Assembly: GCA_039000515.1 (NCBI GenBank)
Contig: JBCFYV010011135.1
Location: 24,420,235 to 24,484,234 of the forward strand
Length of the DNA: 64,000 nucleotides
Direction: 5' to 3'
DNA from: Timema cristinae
Lineage: Eukaryota; Arthropoda; Insecta; Phasmatodea; Timematidae
Shown: piece after piece, positions 52,930-63,858 of the stretch
Numbering within the stretch: position 1 is the first letter of the stretch
How the letters are laid out: the number at the start of each line of letters is the position of its first letter
The notes under the pieces: generated by a model
Databases searched by the model: none
What the model was told of the DNA's origin: nothing
Seen by the model: only the letters and a program-made list of their open reading frames with translations
Translations under genes and position numbers: made by a program

Positions 52930-53480
52930 AGGTTTTAATGAAAAATTAACGATATTAAAACTACACACATTTTTACTTAGGTAGTGGATGAGGTTACATA
53001 ATGATAAGTTACATAGCCTGTACTCGTCACAAGACATTGTCAGGGTAGTTAAATCTCTTAGATTACGGTAGGCAAGACATGCAGCACAAATTGAATAATT
53101 TAGAGTCATGTTTAGAGTATTGACCGGCAAACCCAATAAGAAGACTTCCCATTGGGAAGACCTATACGCAAATAGGAGGATAACCATAGAATGGACCTGA
53201 AAGAGATATATAGGGTGTAATGAGGTGGACTGTATAGAACTAGCTCAAGATAAAGATAAGGTGTAGTCGATGGACTGGATAGAACTAGCTCAAAATAGGG
53301 ATATGGTGTAATGAGGTGGACTGGATAGAACAGGTTCATGATAGGGATAGTTTGTAATGAGGTGGACTGGATAGAACTGGCTCATGATAGGGATAGTTTG
53401 TAATGAATTGGACTAGATAGAACTGGCTCAAGATAGGGATATGGTGTAATGAGGTGGACTGGTGGATATAACTAGATAAA
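52930..53480 (+). pseudogene. LINE C-terminus with tandem C-terminal peptide
   Basis: The plus strand reads LYSSQDIVRVVKSLRLR, then RHAAQIE, VLTGKPNKKTSHWEDLY and CNEVDCIELAQDKD. The last segment repeats about 6 times from 53208. The order fits the conserved end of an arthropod-type LINE ORF2. It is a different lineage from the copy at 52615, which lies just upstream on the other strand. Confidence 0.75.
53208..53470. repeat. About 45-bp minisatellite, 6 copies
   Basis: Each unit contains GTAATGAGGTGGACTGGATA and GAACTAGCTCAAGATAGGGA. In one frame it encodes CNEVDWIELAQDRD. The same unit was duplicated independently at 27970-28150 (minus). Confidence 0.9.
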
Positions 53481-53659
53481 GAGATATAGGTGGCGTACTT
53501 TTTTAAGAGTGGCAATGGACTTTCTAGTTTCTAATGCCACAGAGTAAGTAAAAAGATGACATTATTTGCCTGAAATTACCCCCCCAAAAATACTAACAAC
53601 AGGAGAGTTATGATTTTTTTCTTAATATTTCTAGAACAAATGAAAGTTTTCAAACCAGA

Positions 53660-53688
53660 AATATATATATATATATATATATATATAT
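53660..53688. repeat. (TA)n microsatellite
   Basis: About 14 TA units. Confidence 0.9.
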
Positions 53689-53912
53689 TCTTCCTTCGGA
53701 GACCATTGGAAGACTGAAACAGAGGTAACTTATGTAAATATTTAAAATTTAAGAATTTGAAATTTTACAGTAATATTCCTATTCATATTACTATCCAACT
53801 TTGACTAACAGTTTGAGTAATTTTAATATTTTTTTTACCATTTTTAATAGAAAGTGCCTTTATAGATAGACTTTTAATTCAGAAATCCAATCATTTCATT
53901 TATTATAAATTA

Positions 53913-54418
53913 CTGTGGATTCACACGTTTGTCGAAAAACTAGCGCAGAACAGAAACATATCACGTGACGAGCTCTAAGCCAATCAAAAGATTTCCGCTT
54001 AATCGGAGCGAGCTGTTCTGCTTAAGTTCAACTAATCTCTACTTAATCCACTCTACTCGAAATGTTAGACACAGGAGAACCAATCAAATCTCATAAACAA
54101 CCATCTCAAATCAGTGCGCATGCGCTGTAGAGCTAGAAGCGAGCAGACAGTTTCGTTGTCCGTTGTGAGGAGATTTGAAATACCCAGTTAATGTAAAGCT
54201 TGTATCGATGTATTGGATTGTGCCACGACACAGCGTTATAATTTGAAAACATCCATAGGGAGAATGATCTAAGATATATGTTTATACACTAGAAAATAAA
54301 ATATGTCGATAATCATCTGTTTTAAAGCGTTGCAATGCATCATGGGTCAACTTAAAGTGAGTGAATTACTGCGTGGATTCTGCTTTCTATTTTTCGGCAA
54401 GCGTGTGAATCAAGCTTT
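53913..54418 (+). mobile_element. 500-bp TIR MITE, copy 3 (best ends)
   Basis: Left end CTGTGGATTCACACGTTTG and right end CGGCAAGCGTGTGAATCAAG are imperfect inverted repeats of about 22 bp. Contains ATCACGTGACG (53960) and GCGCATGCGC (54116-54125). Confidence 0.82.
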
Positions 54419-54477
54419 AGGGTATATAATAATCGGTCATCAGTACAGACGATAGTTAGCAAAATTATTGGATTTCA

Positions 54478-54698
54478 ACCCGCTTAAGTGACCCCGTGGT
54501 TAAATGCGCCAATCTCACAGAAGACTAGACTGCCATTTACGGGGAGATAGCGGGTTCAAACCTCGGTCGGGTGTATATAGAGTGGGTTTTCCTAAATGGT
54601 CTTCCACCCTTCCTCCACGAAATGGGGGTACATTTCCTCTAAATATAACCTTCCTAATCCATAAAAACCAAGAACGTGTAATAAGACGCAGTGTTAAA
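54478..54698 (+). mobile_element. SINE family C, tail damaged
   Basis: Head ACCCGCTTAAGTGACCCCG, B-box region GGGTTCAAACCTCGG, body, and tail GTAATAAGACGCAGTG. The palindrome is lost. Confidence 0.8.
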
Positions 54699-54784
54699 CA
54701 AACAAAATTAATGAATGGGACTGACATTTAGTATAAGTATAAATTCATACGAGGTGTAACAATAAAAATATATTAATATTTCAT

Positions 54785-54945
54785 ATAAATAGAGAGAAAG
54801 AGAGAGATAAAGACTAAGGAAAAAAAAAGAGAAAAAAGATGAAAATAAGAAATAAAAAGAAAGGAAAAGAAAGAGAAAATAAGGAAAGAGAGAATAAACT
54901 AAAGTGAAAGAAAAACAAATACAAAGAGAGAGAGAGAAAATAAAC
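54785..54945 (+). repeat. Polypurine tract (GAAA-rich)
   Basis: About 150 bp almost free of C and T on the plus strand. It could form triplex DNA. The minus-strand frame over it is Ser/Phe/Leu low complexity and not called. Confidence 0.85.
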
Positions 54946-55249
54946 GGGAAATCACGTATCACTGTTGCAGTACGTGGCGAGTAATCTATGGTCAGCAAGT
55001 CACTTGTTATTCAACGCTCCTACCGAGTGAGATAAATCACAATTAGACCCAGTTGTGGGGAAGTGCTCTGATTGGAAGCTACTGGGCTGCCCAGGTGGTA
55101 GGTACTACAACCGCTTGCCAACTCTATACATAGAGTGGGATTTTGGCAGGAACAAACTAATTACAAACATCTTTCTCTACACTCAAGTGTTGATAAAACA
55201 CTACTGTTTTATAAATGTCATTTGATATTTAGTGATTATATAGATTAGT

Positions 55250-55640
55250 AAACTTCGATGGTCTTGTGGTAAAGTGCTCGCCTAAGGAACAGATGTTCAT
55301 GGGTTCAAACCCAGACGAGGTCAACGGATTTATCTTGAGTGATAAACATACGTTGCACAACCTCTTTCGGAAGGGAAATCAAGTCGCTGGTCCCATGTCG
55401 ATAATGGCATGTAGAATAACCCTGGAAGTTATGTGAAAATACCTTTTCCAGCAAAAATTTGTGGGTTCTTTTACATTTGCTCATAGAAATTAGGTGTGGA
55501 AGGCTCCGAGAGGATCATCGCACTTTCAGGACTACCCTAATACACCCAGATGGTGCGGACATCAGTAAGCACTAATTAGCCGGAAAGCTTAGTGCATTTT
55601 CAGCTCTGGATGGATGGGAACCACAGCAAGCCAACCTTCA
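55250..55640 (+). mobile_element. tRNA-headed SINE with a different central domain (family E)
   Basis: The head CTTCGATGGTCTTGTGGTAA and ATGGGTTCAAACCCAG give A and B boxes, and the acceptor stem CTTCG pairs with CGAGG (with one G-T). The body CTTTCGGAAGGGAAATCAAG, then CGCTGGTCCCATG and CATGTAGAATAACCC, resembles a central domain found in SINEs of several invertebrate phyla, from memory. No A/B/C tail is present. Confidence 0.55.
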
Positions 55641-55676
55641 AATAGATTCCCCCCCCCTTCACCCCCCAAAAAAGTC

Positions 55677-56225
55677 CCACTTCGGTGGCCGCATGGTATA
55701 AGGGACTACTCTCGCAGTAGACTAGATTGCCGATGACGAGGAGATAAAGGTTCAAATCTCGGTCGGGTATACTAAGGGTGTTTTTTACAAAATTGTTTTT
55801 CTACTCTTACTCCCCTCAAATGTGGGTACACGTCCTTTAGATTCAACATTCTTCATCCCTAAAACATTATTATTAGCACCGCGTCTTACTACCCATTCGG
55901 GTTACTACGCAATTACACTAATGTGTAATGCTATGATGATTGTGAAATGAAATGGAGGACCTACAGTTTAACGTGAGATCCGAACCAAGGTGGAGGTCTG
56001 GCATTCCACACATTCACAAGTTGTGATTAATACACGTCTTGTCAGAGGTGAAGGAAGGGTTTGGCAATCAGATAAATCTGTGCCGGGACCGAGGAGTGAA
56101 CCCCGGACCTCCAGCACAGAAGTCCGACACCTTACCACTAGAACACCAGGTCACCGACACATTCTTAAAACAATAGCGCAGCTAGTTTATATGCGATCAA
56201 CCTGAACAGGTAATTAGACGCAGTG
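55677..56225 (+). mobile_element. SINE family C split by a nested SINE A
   Basis: Head and body at 55677-55866 (CCACTTCGGTGGCCGCATGG; GGTTCAAATCTCGG), tail at 56156-56225 (CCTGAACAGGTAATTAGACG). An A copy sits between them. Confidence 0.8.
55867..56155 (-). mobile_element. SINE family A, full length, nested
   Basis: From (TTA)n and GCACCGCG to GAACACCAGGTCACC. It interrupts the C copy just before its tail. Confidence 0.9.
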
Positions 56226-56229
56226 ATTA

Positions 56230-56903
56230 AAAAAAATCACTTGAAAGGGTATAGTCAAATTTTCATAGAAAGACCTTTTAGTAAATACATTTTTTATGGT
56301 CAACATTTGTAACATTTTATATTATTATTATTATTATTATTATGTTATAGGTTTTTAAAACATCTATCAAAAGTAATAGTTGCAGATCACATGACTTTCT
56401 GTATAAATACATTAAAGTAAATCTGGCAACTTTTCTAGCTATCAAATAAGGTCCTTTCTAAGAAAATCTGACTATACTCTTATTATCCTCAGCTGTGGAA
56501 ATAATGTGCTTGCGAGAAAAATTACGGAGGAAAAAATGTCAGCCTTCTCCTTTTTTACTTTTTTTTAGCGCGTGGAACAAAAAATAAACGAATATAGAAA
56601 AGAATTCTTCGAGTGGATCGCTTTAATTTCTAAATTACAAGTTCAATTGGCGATCGCGGCCTTGGTACGTTACACATTTTGTGAATGGGAAGCCGGCAAC
56701 TGACATTTAGGACTCTTATTTTGTTTGTGCAGCTGAGGATAACCATCAATTAGAGAAGAGAATTCACCCCGGTCACCCAATTGTTGCCAATCAAAAAGAG
56801 CCAAGCTGTTTCGTTAGCTAAGGATGTGTTACCGAGAGAAAAGTATCGATTATCATTCAATGAAATTTCGAGAAATTTGAAAATTCTAATGCCCGTGCAA
56901 AAT
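56230..56903. other. Intergenic with an inverted pair
   Basis: CTCTTATTATCCTCAGCTG at 56476 and CAGCTGAGGATAACCATC at 56731 are inverted relative to each other, so 56476-56748 may be a small foldback or TIR element. Frames at 56750-56984 have no motif. Confidence 0.4.
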
Positions 56904-57252
56904 TTGAGGATGTGGGAGACGAAAGAAAAAAAAAAACTTTTTTTTAATAGTTTTTCTAGCAAAATAATTTATCTACTAAAATAAATCAAATATTTATCCA
57001 GTACAAACAAAGAATTGCATTTTCTTCACACGGTGATATCAACAGTTGTTGAAGATCTGTCAAAGGCATAGCGGCATTAGATGAGAAACTTTTAAAAAAA
57101 AGAGAAAAAGTTGTCACTAAATTCCAAGACACCCTCAACAGATATTCAACAACTGTTGATATCACCATGGGAATAAAATTAAACTCTATGTCCCTACTGG
57201 AGTAATATTTGATTTATTTAGATCAAATAATGTTTTTTTCTATAAAATAACC
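56904..57252. mobile_element. Foldback MITE, complete
   Basis: Arms CAAATATTTATCCAGTAC and GGAGTAATATTTGATTTATT, and inner arms AACAGTTGTTGAAGATCTG and ATTCAACAACTGTTGAT, flank the loop with GATGAGAAAC and TTGTCACTAAATTCC. Confidence 0.78.
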
Positions 57253-57294
57253 GATTTAAAGAGAAAATAAAGTATCGCCAGATGGATTAAGACT

Positions 57295-57579
57295 TATTAT
57301 TATTATTATTATTATTATTAGCACAGCGTCTTAATACCCGTTCGGGTTATACGCACTTACGCTAATGTGTAATGGTAGGGTGATTGTGAGATGAAATGAA
57401 GGATCTACAGTTTAACGTGGAATCCGAACCACGGTGGAGGCCTGGCATTCCCCACATTAACAAGATGTCTTGTCAGAGGTGAAGGAAGGGTTTGGAAATC
57501 AGATAAATCTTTGCCGGGACCGAGGATTGAACCCCGGCCGCCAGCATAGAAGTCTGACACCTTACCCCTCCAGGTCACC
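57295..57579 (-). mobile_element. SINE family A
   Basis: From (TTA)n and GCACAGCGTC to CCTCCAGGTCACC. About 10 bp are missing in the head. Confidence 0.9.
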
Positions 57580-57815
57580 TAAGACATATTGGCCAAGCAT
57601 TTGAAGTCACTCCGCACACAAACCAGCACATTACACATACAAAGCTATATGGAAGACAAACTCAATTGTTATAAATCAGGTCACATTTTAGAACTTTAAT
57701 TAATAAATATTTAAAATTCACACCAATGTCCAACTAATGTCATCACTCTACTTATTAAATAAAAAAATAAATGTGTGACTGTTTCAGTATCAAAATATAA
57801 CTGCTGTTTACTGCG

Positions 57816-58204
57816 TGACGTAAACAATGACATAATTAAATTCCTCCAAGTGGTGCTAGCTTTATATTCTCTTTAGCATTGACGTAAACAATGATATAAT
57901 TAAATTCCTCCAAGTGGTGCTAGTTTTATATTCTCTTTAGCATCGACATAAACAACGACATAATTAAATTCCTCCAAGTGGTGCTAGCTTTATATTCTCT
58001 TTAGCATTGACGTAAACAATGACATAATTAAATTCTTCCAAGTGGTGCTAGCTTTATATTCTCTTTAGCATTGACGTAAACAATGACATAATTAAATTCC
58101 TCCAAGTGGTGCAGGCTGCTTTATATTCTCTTTAGCATTGACGTAAACAATGACATAATTAAATTCCTACAAGTGGTGCTAGCTTTATATTCTCTTTAAC
58201 ATTG
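57816..58204. repeat. 64-bp tandem repeat, 6 copies
   Basis: Each unit reads TGACGTAAACAATGACATAA, TTAAATTCCTCCAAGTGG and TGCTAGCTTTATATTCTC. Divergence is a few percent, so the array is young. One unit has a 3-bp insertion (GCAGGCTGC). Confidence 0.95.
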
Positions 58205-59510
58205 ATAAAAACTGCAAAAACACTTCCCTATTCTCGCGTCAGATAATTTAAAAACGTAAACCACAAATTACACAGTAGAAAACCGACTGTAATTTAAGAG
58301 AAAGAAAATTTAGCTTTTTATTTATAGATGTTTATGTTTATTTCACAGATACTTTGTGGTTAACGTTTCCAACCCCACCCCTCCCATCTTTCCAACACCA
58401 TAAAATTGTTTGTTTTTATAATTTTTTAACAGTTTTAGCTGAAATGTTTGCTTTTAAGAGCCCCACGTTTGTTTTATTTTAAGGTCATTAGATGATACTA
58501 TTTTATTGCACAATTTTAACATGTGATTCAATTTCAAACCATAACAGTTAATATTAATATTATAAATATTTCGTTCGCTACACCTCATATTAATGTATCG
58601 CTAGACTAAATTACAATGTTAAAATTGTACAACAAAGTTTTTACTGTCGAAATGACCTAATATTTTTTAAAGTTTGTGTGTCTGTTCAGACAGTGAAATT
58701 TGTAAACAAAATAAAAAAAATCTTAATATTATGTAGCTAATACCATTGCCATCACCATAATTGAAGATAAATTTAAGTATATATAGTATTCAATTAGTAG
58801 AAATAATACTATCCGATATTACTGTTCTAGTATAATAGTTAATATTCAAAACTGTTTCACATGCAAATCCTCGGTTCTGAGAACGAAGTTAATATTTATA
58901 AATATTGAGCTAGCCTTCCTCAAACAAATAAAAGTAATTTTTTAAAAATGATCACAACAGCACATTCTAAGATTATTAAGAATAGTTTTGGTGATTTTGA
59001 AATTTACTGCCATTCCTATTATAAATTAAAGGAGTGAGGAGATATTCCCCTACGCGCAGACGGTGCCCTTCACAGATAGCTAAAAATACCATACATCACA
59101 TGTCACCATTAATCCCTTGCCATTATGTAAATGAACACTCTTCTTGATAGACATTCGCTAATAAATCAATCAAGGTTTATCATTAAAACACAGTACAGCG
59201 CTGTTAAGTGTGTCACCGCATACTAGCGCCCCTGGTGACAGATAACTGCAAGCATTCTCAAGGTTCTTTCACTATCGACGTATTGTGTCTATTCCATAAC
59301 TCTCAGTCCCTGGTTGTGAGAGGTGAACAATGATCTCTATAATATAATTGGATGGATATCCGTGGCTAAAATTTTCTATCTGTCGTCTACAGACCATTGT
59401 GTAGGAAAGAAGAAAACTTTCGGGTATTTCTTTCTCTCTTGTAAACCTATAAGTCGATGAAACATTAGGATATATTTTACTATTTTATGGGAATTTATAA
59501 TACATATCAG
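58205..59510. other. Long repeat-poor AT-rich stretch
   Basis: About 1.3 kb with no SINE and no frame over 60 codons apart from 59376-59570, which has no motif. The beginning (AAAAACTGCAAAAACACTTC, CTATTCTCGCGTC) is a leftover foldback MITE end. A GC-balanced patch lies at 59205-59300. This is one of the few stretches free of recent insertions. Confidence 0.5.
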
Positions 59511-59514
59511 GGTG

Positions 59515-59640
59515 TGTATATGTAGGGAAGAGACCGCAAGGGAGGGGAGGAACAGATAGCAAATGTGCAAGTGAGAGAAGGAGAGTAGTAGATAGTGAAG
59601 GAGGAAGAATGGTGGAAGGATAGAGGGAGATGGAGATATT
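59515..59640 (+). repeat. Purine-rich tract
   Basis: GGGAAGAGACCGCAAGGGAG, then AGAAGGAGAGTAGTAGATAG, mostly A and G for 120 bp. Confidence 0.75.
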
Positions 59641-60180
59641 TTACTAAACGGACCTGGCCACAGACTGGAAACGGTTCATGATGTTGGTGATCAGGGAGTG
59701 ATAAGTGGATTACTAAAGTGTTTAACCATAATAAATATGTACTATATGACTTTTTTTTACAAAAGAATATATTCTGGGTAATTTCTAAACAATAACCATT
59801 TCAGCAACACGCTTGTGTAATAAGAACAAAGAGATCAAAGCAAGGGTTTGTTGAGTCTGTCCTTAGCAGACGACAGGATCGAAACGTCACGTTTTGATCG
59901 ATTGCATTTGGTGTGTTCGTGCCCCTATAGAAGTATGTAGGTAGAGTTCACTAGAGTTGAAAGATCTTGGCAACGCATTAATCAGGGCAGCCACAAACTC
60001 TCAGAAATTCAATTCCCTAACATTTACCTCAACCAAAATTACAAATTTCATCGAATAAAATCTCAAAAGAAATTTATAAAGATGTTAGAATAACAAATAC
60101 TCAATTTGTTATGATTGATTATTTTTAGAAATGCACTCGAAAATAAATATAGGCCTACATCGATTTTGATAGAAAAAAAC
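59641..60180. other. Intergenic; GAAACGTCAC motif
   Basis: CCTTAGCAGACGACAGG, then ATCGAAACGTCACG (about 59860-59900), resembles a phrase found in retroelement ends, but I cannot assign it. No gene is visible. Confidence 0.35.
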
Positions 60181-60411
60181 ACCGGCTTCGGTGGCCGCAT
60201 GGTCTAACACGCTATTCTCGTGTTAGAATAGTCTGCCAATGACGAAGAAATCATGGTTCGAATCTCAATCGGGTGTAATGAGGGTGGTTTTACCAAAACA
60301 GTTCTCCACTCTCCCTTCACGCAAACGAGAATACACTTCCTATAAATATAACCTTCCTAATCCCTAAAACCATTAGTGTAATTACCCGAACGGGTAATAA
60401 GACGCGGTGCT
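60181..60411 (+). mobile_element. SINE family C, full length
   Basis: Head ACCGGCTTCGGTGGCCGCAT, B box GGTTCGAATCTC and tail CCCGAACGGGTAATAAGACG. About 15 bp are missing between AATTA and CCCGAACG. Confidence 0.87.
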
Positions 60412-60594
60412 TAAAAATGTTTAAGTGTTTTTATTCCTAAAAGGTACAAAACTAAATATATTTTTGTTTTGTTTTAGTGTGTCGTTATAAAAATCCAAAC
60501 ATTTAGTTAAATGTTTAATTAATGGCTTGGGGACAGTTTGTAAGGGTTGTCCTATAAACATGATTGGGTTGAAACCAAAATAGTTTTATTTGAA

Positions 60595-60760
60595 TTAGTT
60601 TAAAAATGACACCTATCGACACGGGAATTGAACCCGGATTACCTTTTACTTAGCGCATTAATACTCTAACACTGAGCTAACCAGGATTCTTCCCGTGCTT
60701 AAGGTCATTCTTCTTTCATAGCTTAAGGCAGAGTCTGTTATGGACGTGTGGGAACCATGG
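60595..60760 (-). mobile_element. tRNA-headed SINE (family D), copy 2
   Basis: The minus strand reads TCCTGGTTAGCTCAGTG and TCCGGGTTCAATTCCCG. The flank AAGGCAGAGTCTGTTATGG matches the copy at 25265. Confidence 0.65.
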
Positions 60761-60769
60761 GCTACCATT

Positions 60770-61049
60770 ATCTATTATTATTGTTATTAGCACCGCGCCT
60801 TACTACCTTTTCGGGTTATACGCACTTACGCTAATGTGTAATGGTAGGGTGATTGTGAGATGAAATGAAGGACCTACAGTTTAACGTGGAATCCGAACCA
60901 CGGTGGAGGTCTGGCATTCCCCACATTCACAAGTTGTGATTAATACACGTCTTGTCAGAGGTGAAGGAAGGGTTTGGTGATCAGATAAATCTGTGCCGGG
61001 ACCAAGGATTGAACCCCGGACCCCCCAGCACAGAAGTCTGGCACCTTTG
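60770..61049 (-). mobile_element. SINE family A
   Basis: From (TTA)n and GCACCGCGCC to AGTCTGGCACC. The last 25 bp of the head are missing. Confidence 0.9.
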
Positions 61050-61330
61050 TTAAAGAAATGGTGTGCTAAGACAAAGATCTTGGGTTCAATCCCCATCTTT
61101 AAGTATCAAATTTTCAATTTATTAAATTAATATGTTCTGACAAACTTTGCAAGTGTTTTGTTTTCAATTTCATTAATTTTTGAAAATCAATATCTGGTGA
61201 GTCCTTAGCTCAGTTGGTAGCTTGTCTGCCTACTGAGATAAGTGTTGATGAAAATATGAATTTACCCTTTCACATTGATAGATTGACGGCCGGGAGATTG
61301 GATGTTGTGCCTGTCCTAGTCTTAAGTTAT
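61050..61330 (+). mobile_element. tRNA-like fragments
   Basis: CTTGGGTTCAATCCCCATC (61079) is a B box with a good T arm. CCTTAGCTCAGTTGGTAG (61204) is an A-box region. They are in the wrong order for one tRNA and belong to two fragments. Confidence 0.45.
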
Positions 61331-61338
61331 ATTATAAG

Positions 61339-61816
61339 ACTAGATAGCTGTTGCCCGCGGCTTTGCTCGCGTGGAAGTTGATTATATACAAATACGAAAA
61401 TATACATATGTATTTACAGATTAATTTAAAATATTACGTTACGTTGATGACCATAACTTGACCTCAGATCAAATATAATGCAAGTCCGATACAAACTTTC
61501 ACCCACTTTTTCATCCCTTATTAAATAAAATTTCCAAAATTCCTGAAACACGTATTTGTTTTACGTCAATAACCGAAATACAAAAATTTTGTTTATGTAA
61601 CTTTCAAAATGACGGACTTTCATACATATTATAACATATTATCATCCCCTATTTTGACCCCTTTGGGGTGGAATTTTCTAAAATCCTTTCTTAGTGGGTG
61701 CCTACATAACAAAATGAATATACAGTCCGAATTTCATGGTTGTAGCCTTGATAGTTTGCGCTCGGCGATGATGAATCAGTCAGTCAGTCAGGACATGTTA
61801 TTTTATAAGTATAGAT
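61339..61816 (+). mobile_element. Non-LTR-like dispersed element, copy 3
   Basis: Full match to 1363-1860, with a shorter (GTCA)n tract (two to three units). It ends TAAGTATAGAT. Confidence 0.65.
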
Positions 61817-62300
61817 ATATATGAAGCTATGACAGGCCTAACAAGCCGGCAGAATAAAGAAGTGAACCAGACAACAGGCTGGAAACAGTAATGGATGTTA
61901 AATTATCTTATGAATAAAGAGTAAAAAATTGGGTAAACCCACCTTACTTGTTAAATTTTCCCAAATAATTTAAATTTACAAATGTGATAATCCAAAACGA
62001 TGTATTTCTACAATATTTCTGAAAAGAAGAATCTGGTTGCAATGAATGTTAGGTCCATCCAAAGTTCTGCAGGCCGCAATTTTGAAATGCCTACTAGAGA
62101 ATATCACAAGTGAAGATTACAATTTGAGCCCACCTCCTTTTCCTCCTACCAGAAGGGATTCCTACGCAAGCCCCTGAGTCCAACGCTGACCTCATTTATT
62201 CGATCAGAATAGATCGTTGTGTACATAATAAATATCAAAAAAGATAGGAAAACGACAAACATTCAGCTTGGAACCACAAAAAGAAAAGTTCAACACTTTA
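61817..62300. other. Intergenic, nothing recognised
   Basis: No repeat or frame can be supported. Confidence 0.5.
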
Positions 62301-62600
62301 GGATTTAAAAAAAAAATCCCATGGCATCAGCCCGCAAATAAGCTATACCAACTGAGCGGCCACATTTGCGGATAGAGGGTGTCACGTGGTCAACACAGCG
62401 AACCCTCAGGCCATTAATCTCGGTTTTCTAGACAGGAGCCGATACCTAATTATTCAAGTAGCTCCTCATTTATTCTCATGATACTGCATTAGACCCCGTT
62501 TCAGACTCACTGCTTCACAAAAAAAATATGGAAGTATCGGTGATTGAACCCGTGACCTTTGGGTCGGTAGCTAAAAATTTCATAAATACAACTTTCAGAT
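62301..62600 (-). mobile_element. tRNA-like fragments
   Basis: The minus strand shows CTCAGTTGGTATAGCTTAT (A-box side, complement of 62335-62355) and CACGGGTTCAATCACCG (B-box side, complement of 62536-62552). They are about 190 bp apart, too far for one tRNA. Confidence 0.4.
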
Positions 62601-62668
62601 TTATGTTCACGCCTACCCTCCTCCACCCGAAATAATGGTTTAAGCCTTGATTACAGTTAGCCACAGTC

Positions 62669-63232
62669 TTGAAGAGGATGAGAAAGGAGATAAACGTCCC
62701 TCCTACCCCCTCCTCACTTGTAATACTCATTATTATAATAATATTAACCTTTATTTTACACTATTATATGTTATTTTCTCCGTCAAGTTATTTATTTTCA
62801 GGTCACGCTTTAAAAAATGATTCAAGAGAAATGTTTGCACTTTTTTTTTTCTTTCCCTCTTTAGACGATGCAAGCACTTCCTCATTAGATAAATGCCCCG
62901 TCAAACGCCCACCCGAAATTAGTAGCCAACCCAAGCCATCACCCCTCTTCTCTCTCTCTCTCAAAAAAAAAAAAAGTAAGGGCCTTGGCCTCCTTTATGA
63001 GCGCCCAGACATGATTCGTCGACTCGGTCGAAAACGGATCCGAGGTAATAACATAATATGTATGATGTCTTTTTTTTTGAGGTCGAGCAATGTTGGCAAG
63101 ATTTGGACTCTTTCCTCACCGGAACGGTTACGCCAAACAGTAAAGTGGTGGGGTAAAGACACGAGAGTTGAGGTACGCATTTTTATAGTTTTTACAACCA
63201 AAATATATCTATGTTTTGGTATATTTAAATAA
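62669..63232 (+). CDS. Longest non-repeat open frame, doubtful
   Basis: 187 codons. The first third is hydrophobic and Ile/Leu-rich, the middle is Ser/Pro/Lys low complexity (KRPPEISSQPKPSPLF), and the end reads SSPERLRQTVKWWGKD. A splice acceptor (TTTTCTTTCCCTCTTTAG at about 62863) and possible donors (AAAGTAAGG at 62974, GAGGTAATA at 63042) fall inside it, so smaller exons are an alternative. No domain is recognised, and its 3' end runs into a foldback MITE fragment. It may well be chance. Confidence 0.2.
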   Translation: MKRMRKEINVPPTPSSLVILIIIIILTFILHYYMLFSPSSYLFSGHALKNDSREMFALFFFFPSLDDASTSSLDKCPVKRPPEISSQPKPSPLFSLSLKKKKSKGLGLLYERPDMIRRLGRKRIRGNNIICMMSFFLRSSNVGKIWTLSSPERLRQTVKWWGKDTRVEVRIFIVFTTKIYLCFGIFK

Positions 63233-63275
63233 AATATTGCTCCAGCATTTAGCTTCTCTACAAAGTACTCTATTA
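63174..63275. mobile_element. Foldback MITE end fragment
   Basis: TTTATAGTTTTTACAACC and AAATAAAATATTGCTCCAGC match the outer arm of the family. Confidence 0.55.
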
Positions 63276-63600
63276 GGTTAAGCTAGTCTGTAATTCATGA
63301 TATGTAAAATATATATATATATATATATATATGTATTTAGAAGGTCCATGTTAAATAGTTTAAACTTTAAAAAAAAAATCTGCAGTTGTTATGAAGTTCA
63401 AAGTTCGTAAATAAAGAAATTGAAGCCTAGCAATTGTGTGTGAGTGCGAGAGAGATAGAGATCCCCCCTAATCTTCCGAGAGAGAATAAAGCTACAGAAA
63501 TATCCCGCACTCATCAATAGCCGCGGGTCACGTGACGTGGCCTACGCTGGAGAGTTGATATGTATGATCTGGCCAAACGGGAGCCGGATGTAAGGGAAGG
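63276..63600. other. Intergenic with (TA)n and a CRE-like palindrome
   Basis: (TA)n at 63308-63332. GGTCACGTGACGTGGCC at 63526-63542 combines an E box with a CRE-like half site. No gene evidence is present. Confidence 0.4.
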
Positions 63601-63625
63601 ATGAAAATAGCCAACCGCTCAAACA

Positions 63626-63783
63626 TTTTTTTTTTGTTTTGTTTAGAAAAAAAAAAGTCCTCACCACCTTCCCGTGTGCTATGGAAACTTTTCTTTCGTC
63701 AGAGGGGCCGATCAGCGACGAAGTTTCTTAACATTACCACCGGCCGCGGTAATGAAACAGAGCTAATAGAGCTACCATGTTAA
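63626..63783 (+). CDS. Possible small terminal exon, doubtful
   Basis: A T-rich tract ending TTTTGTTTTGTTTAG at about 63644 precedes an open frame (KKSSPPSRVLWKLFFRQRG, then FLNITTGRGNETELIELPC, stop TAA at 63781). GC is near 50%. I recognise no family and the frame is short. Confidence 0.2.
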
Positions 63784-63808
63784 CTTGCGGCCCGCGGACC
63801 TTCGGATG

Positions 63809-63845
63809 AGCCCACTTCGGTGGTTGAATGGTCTAAGGCGGGGTT
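63809..63845 (+). mobile_element. SINE family C head fragment
   Basis: GCCCACTTCGGTGGTTGAAT and GGTCTAAGGCG give the A-box half of a C head. It stops before the B box. Confidence 0.7.
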
Positions 63846-63858
63846 TCTTTAGATGTAG

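Noticed and set aside
59860..59905. Hammerhead ribozyme of a Penelope-like element (CGAAACGTCAC motif)
   Set aside because: The GAAA part is present, but I find no CUGAUGA core at a suitable distance.
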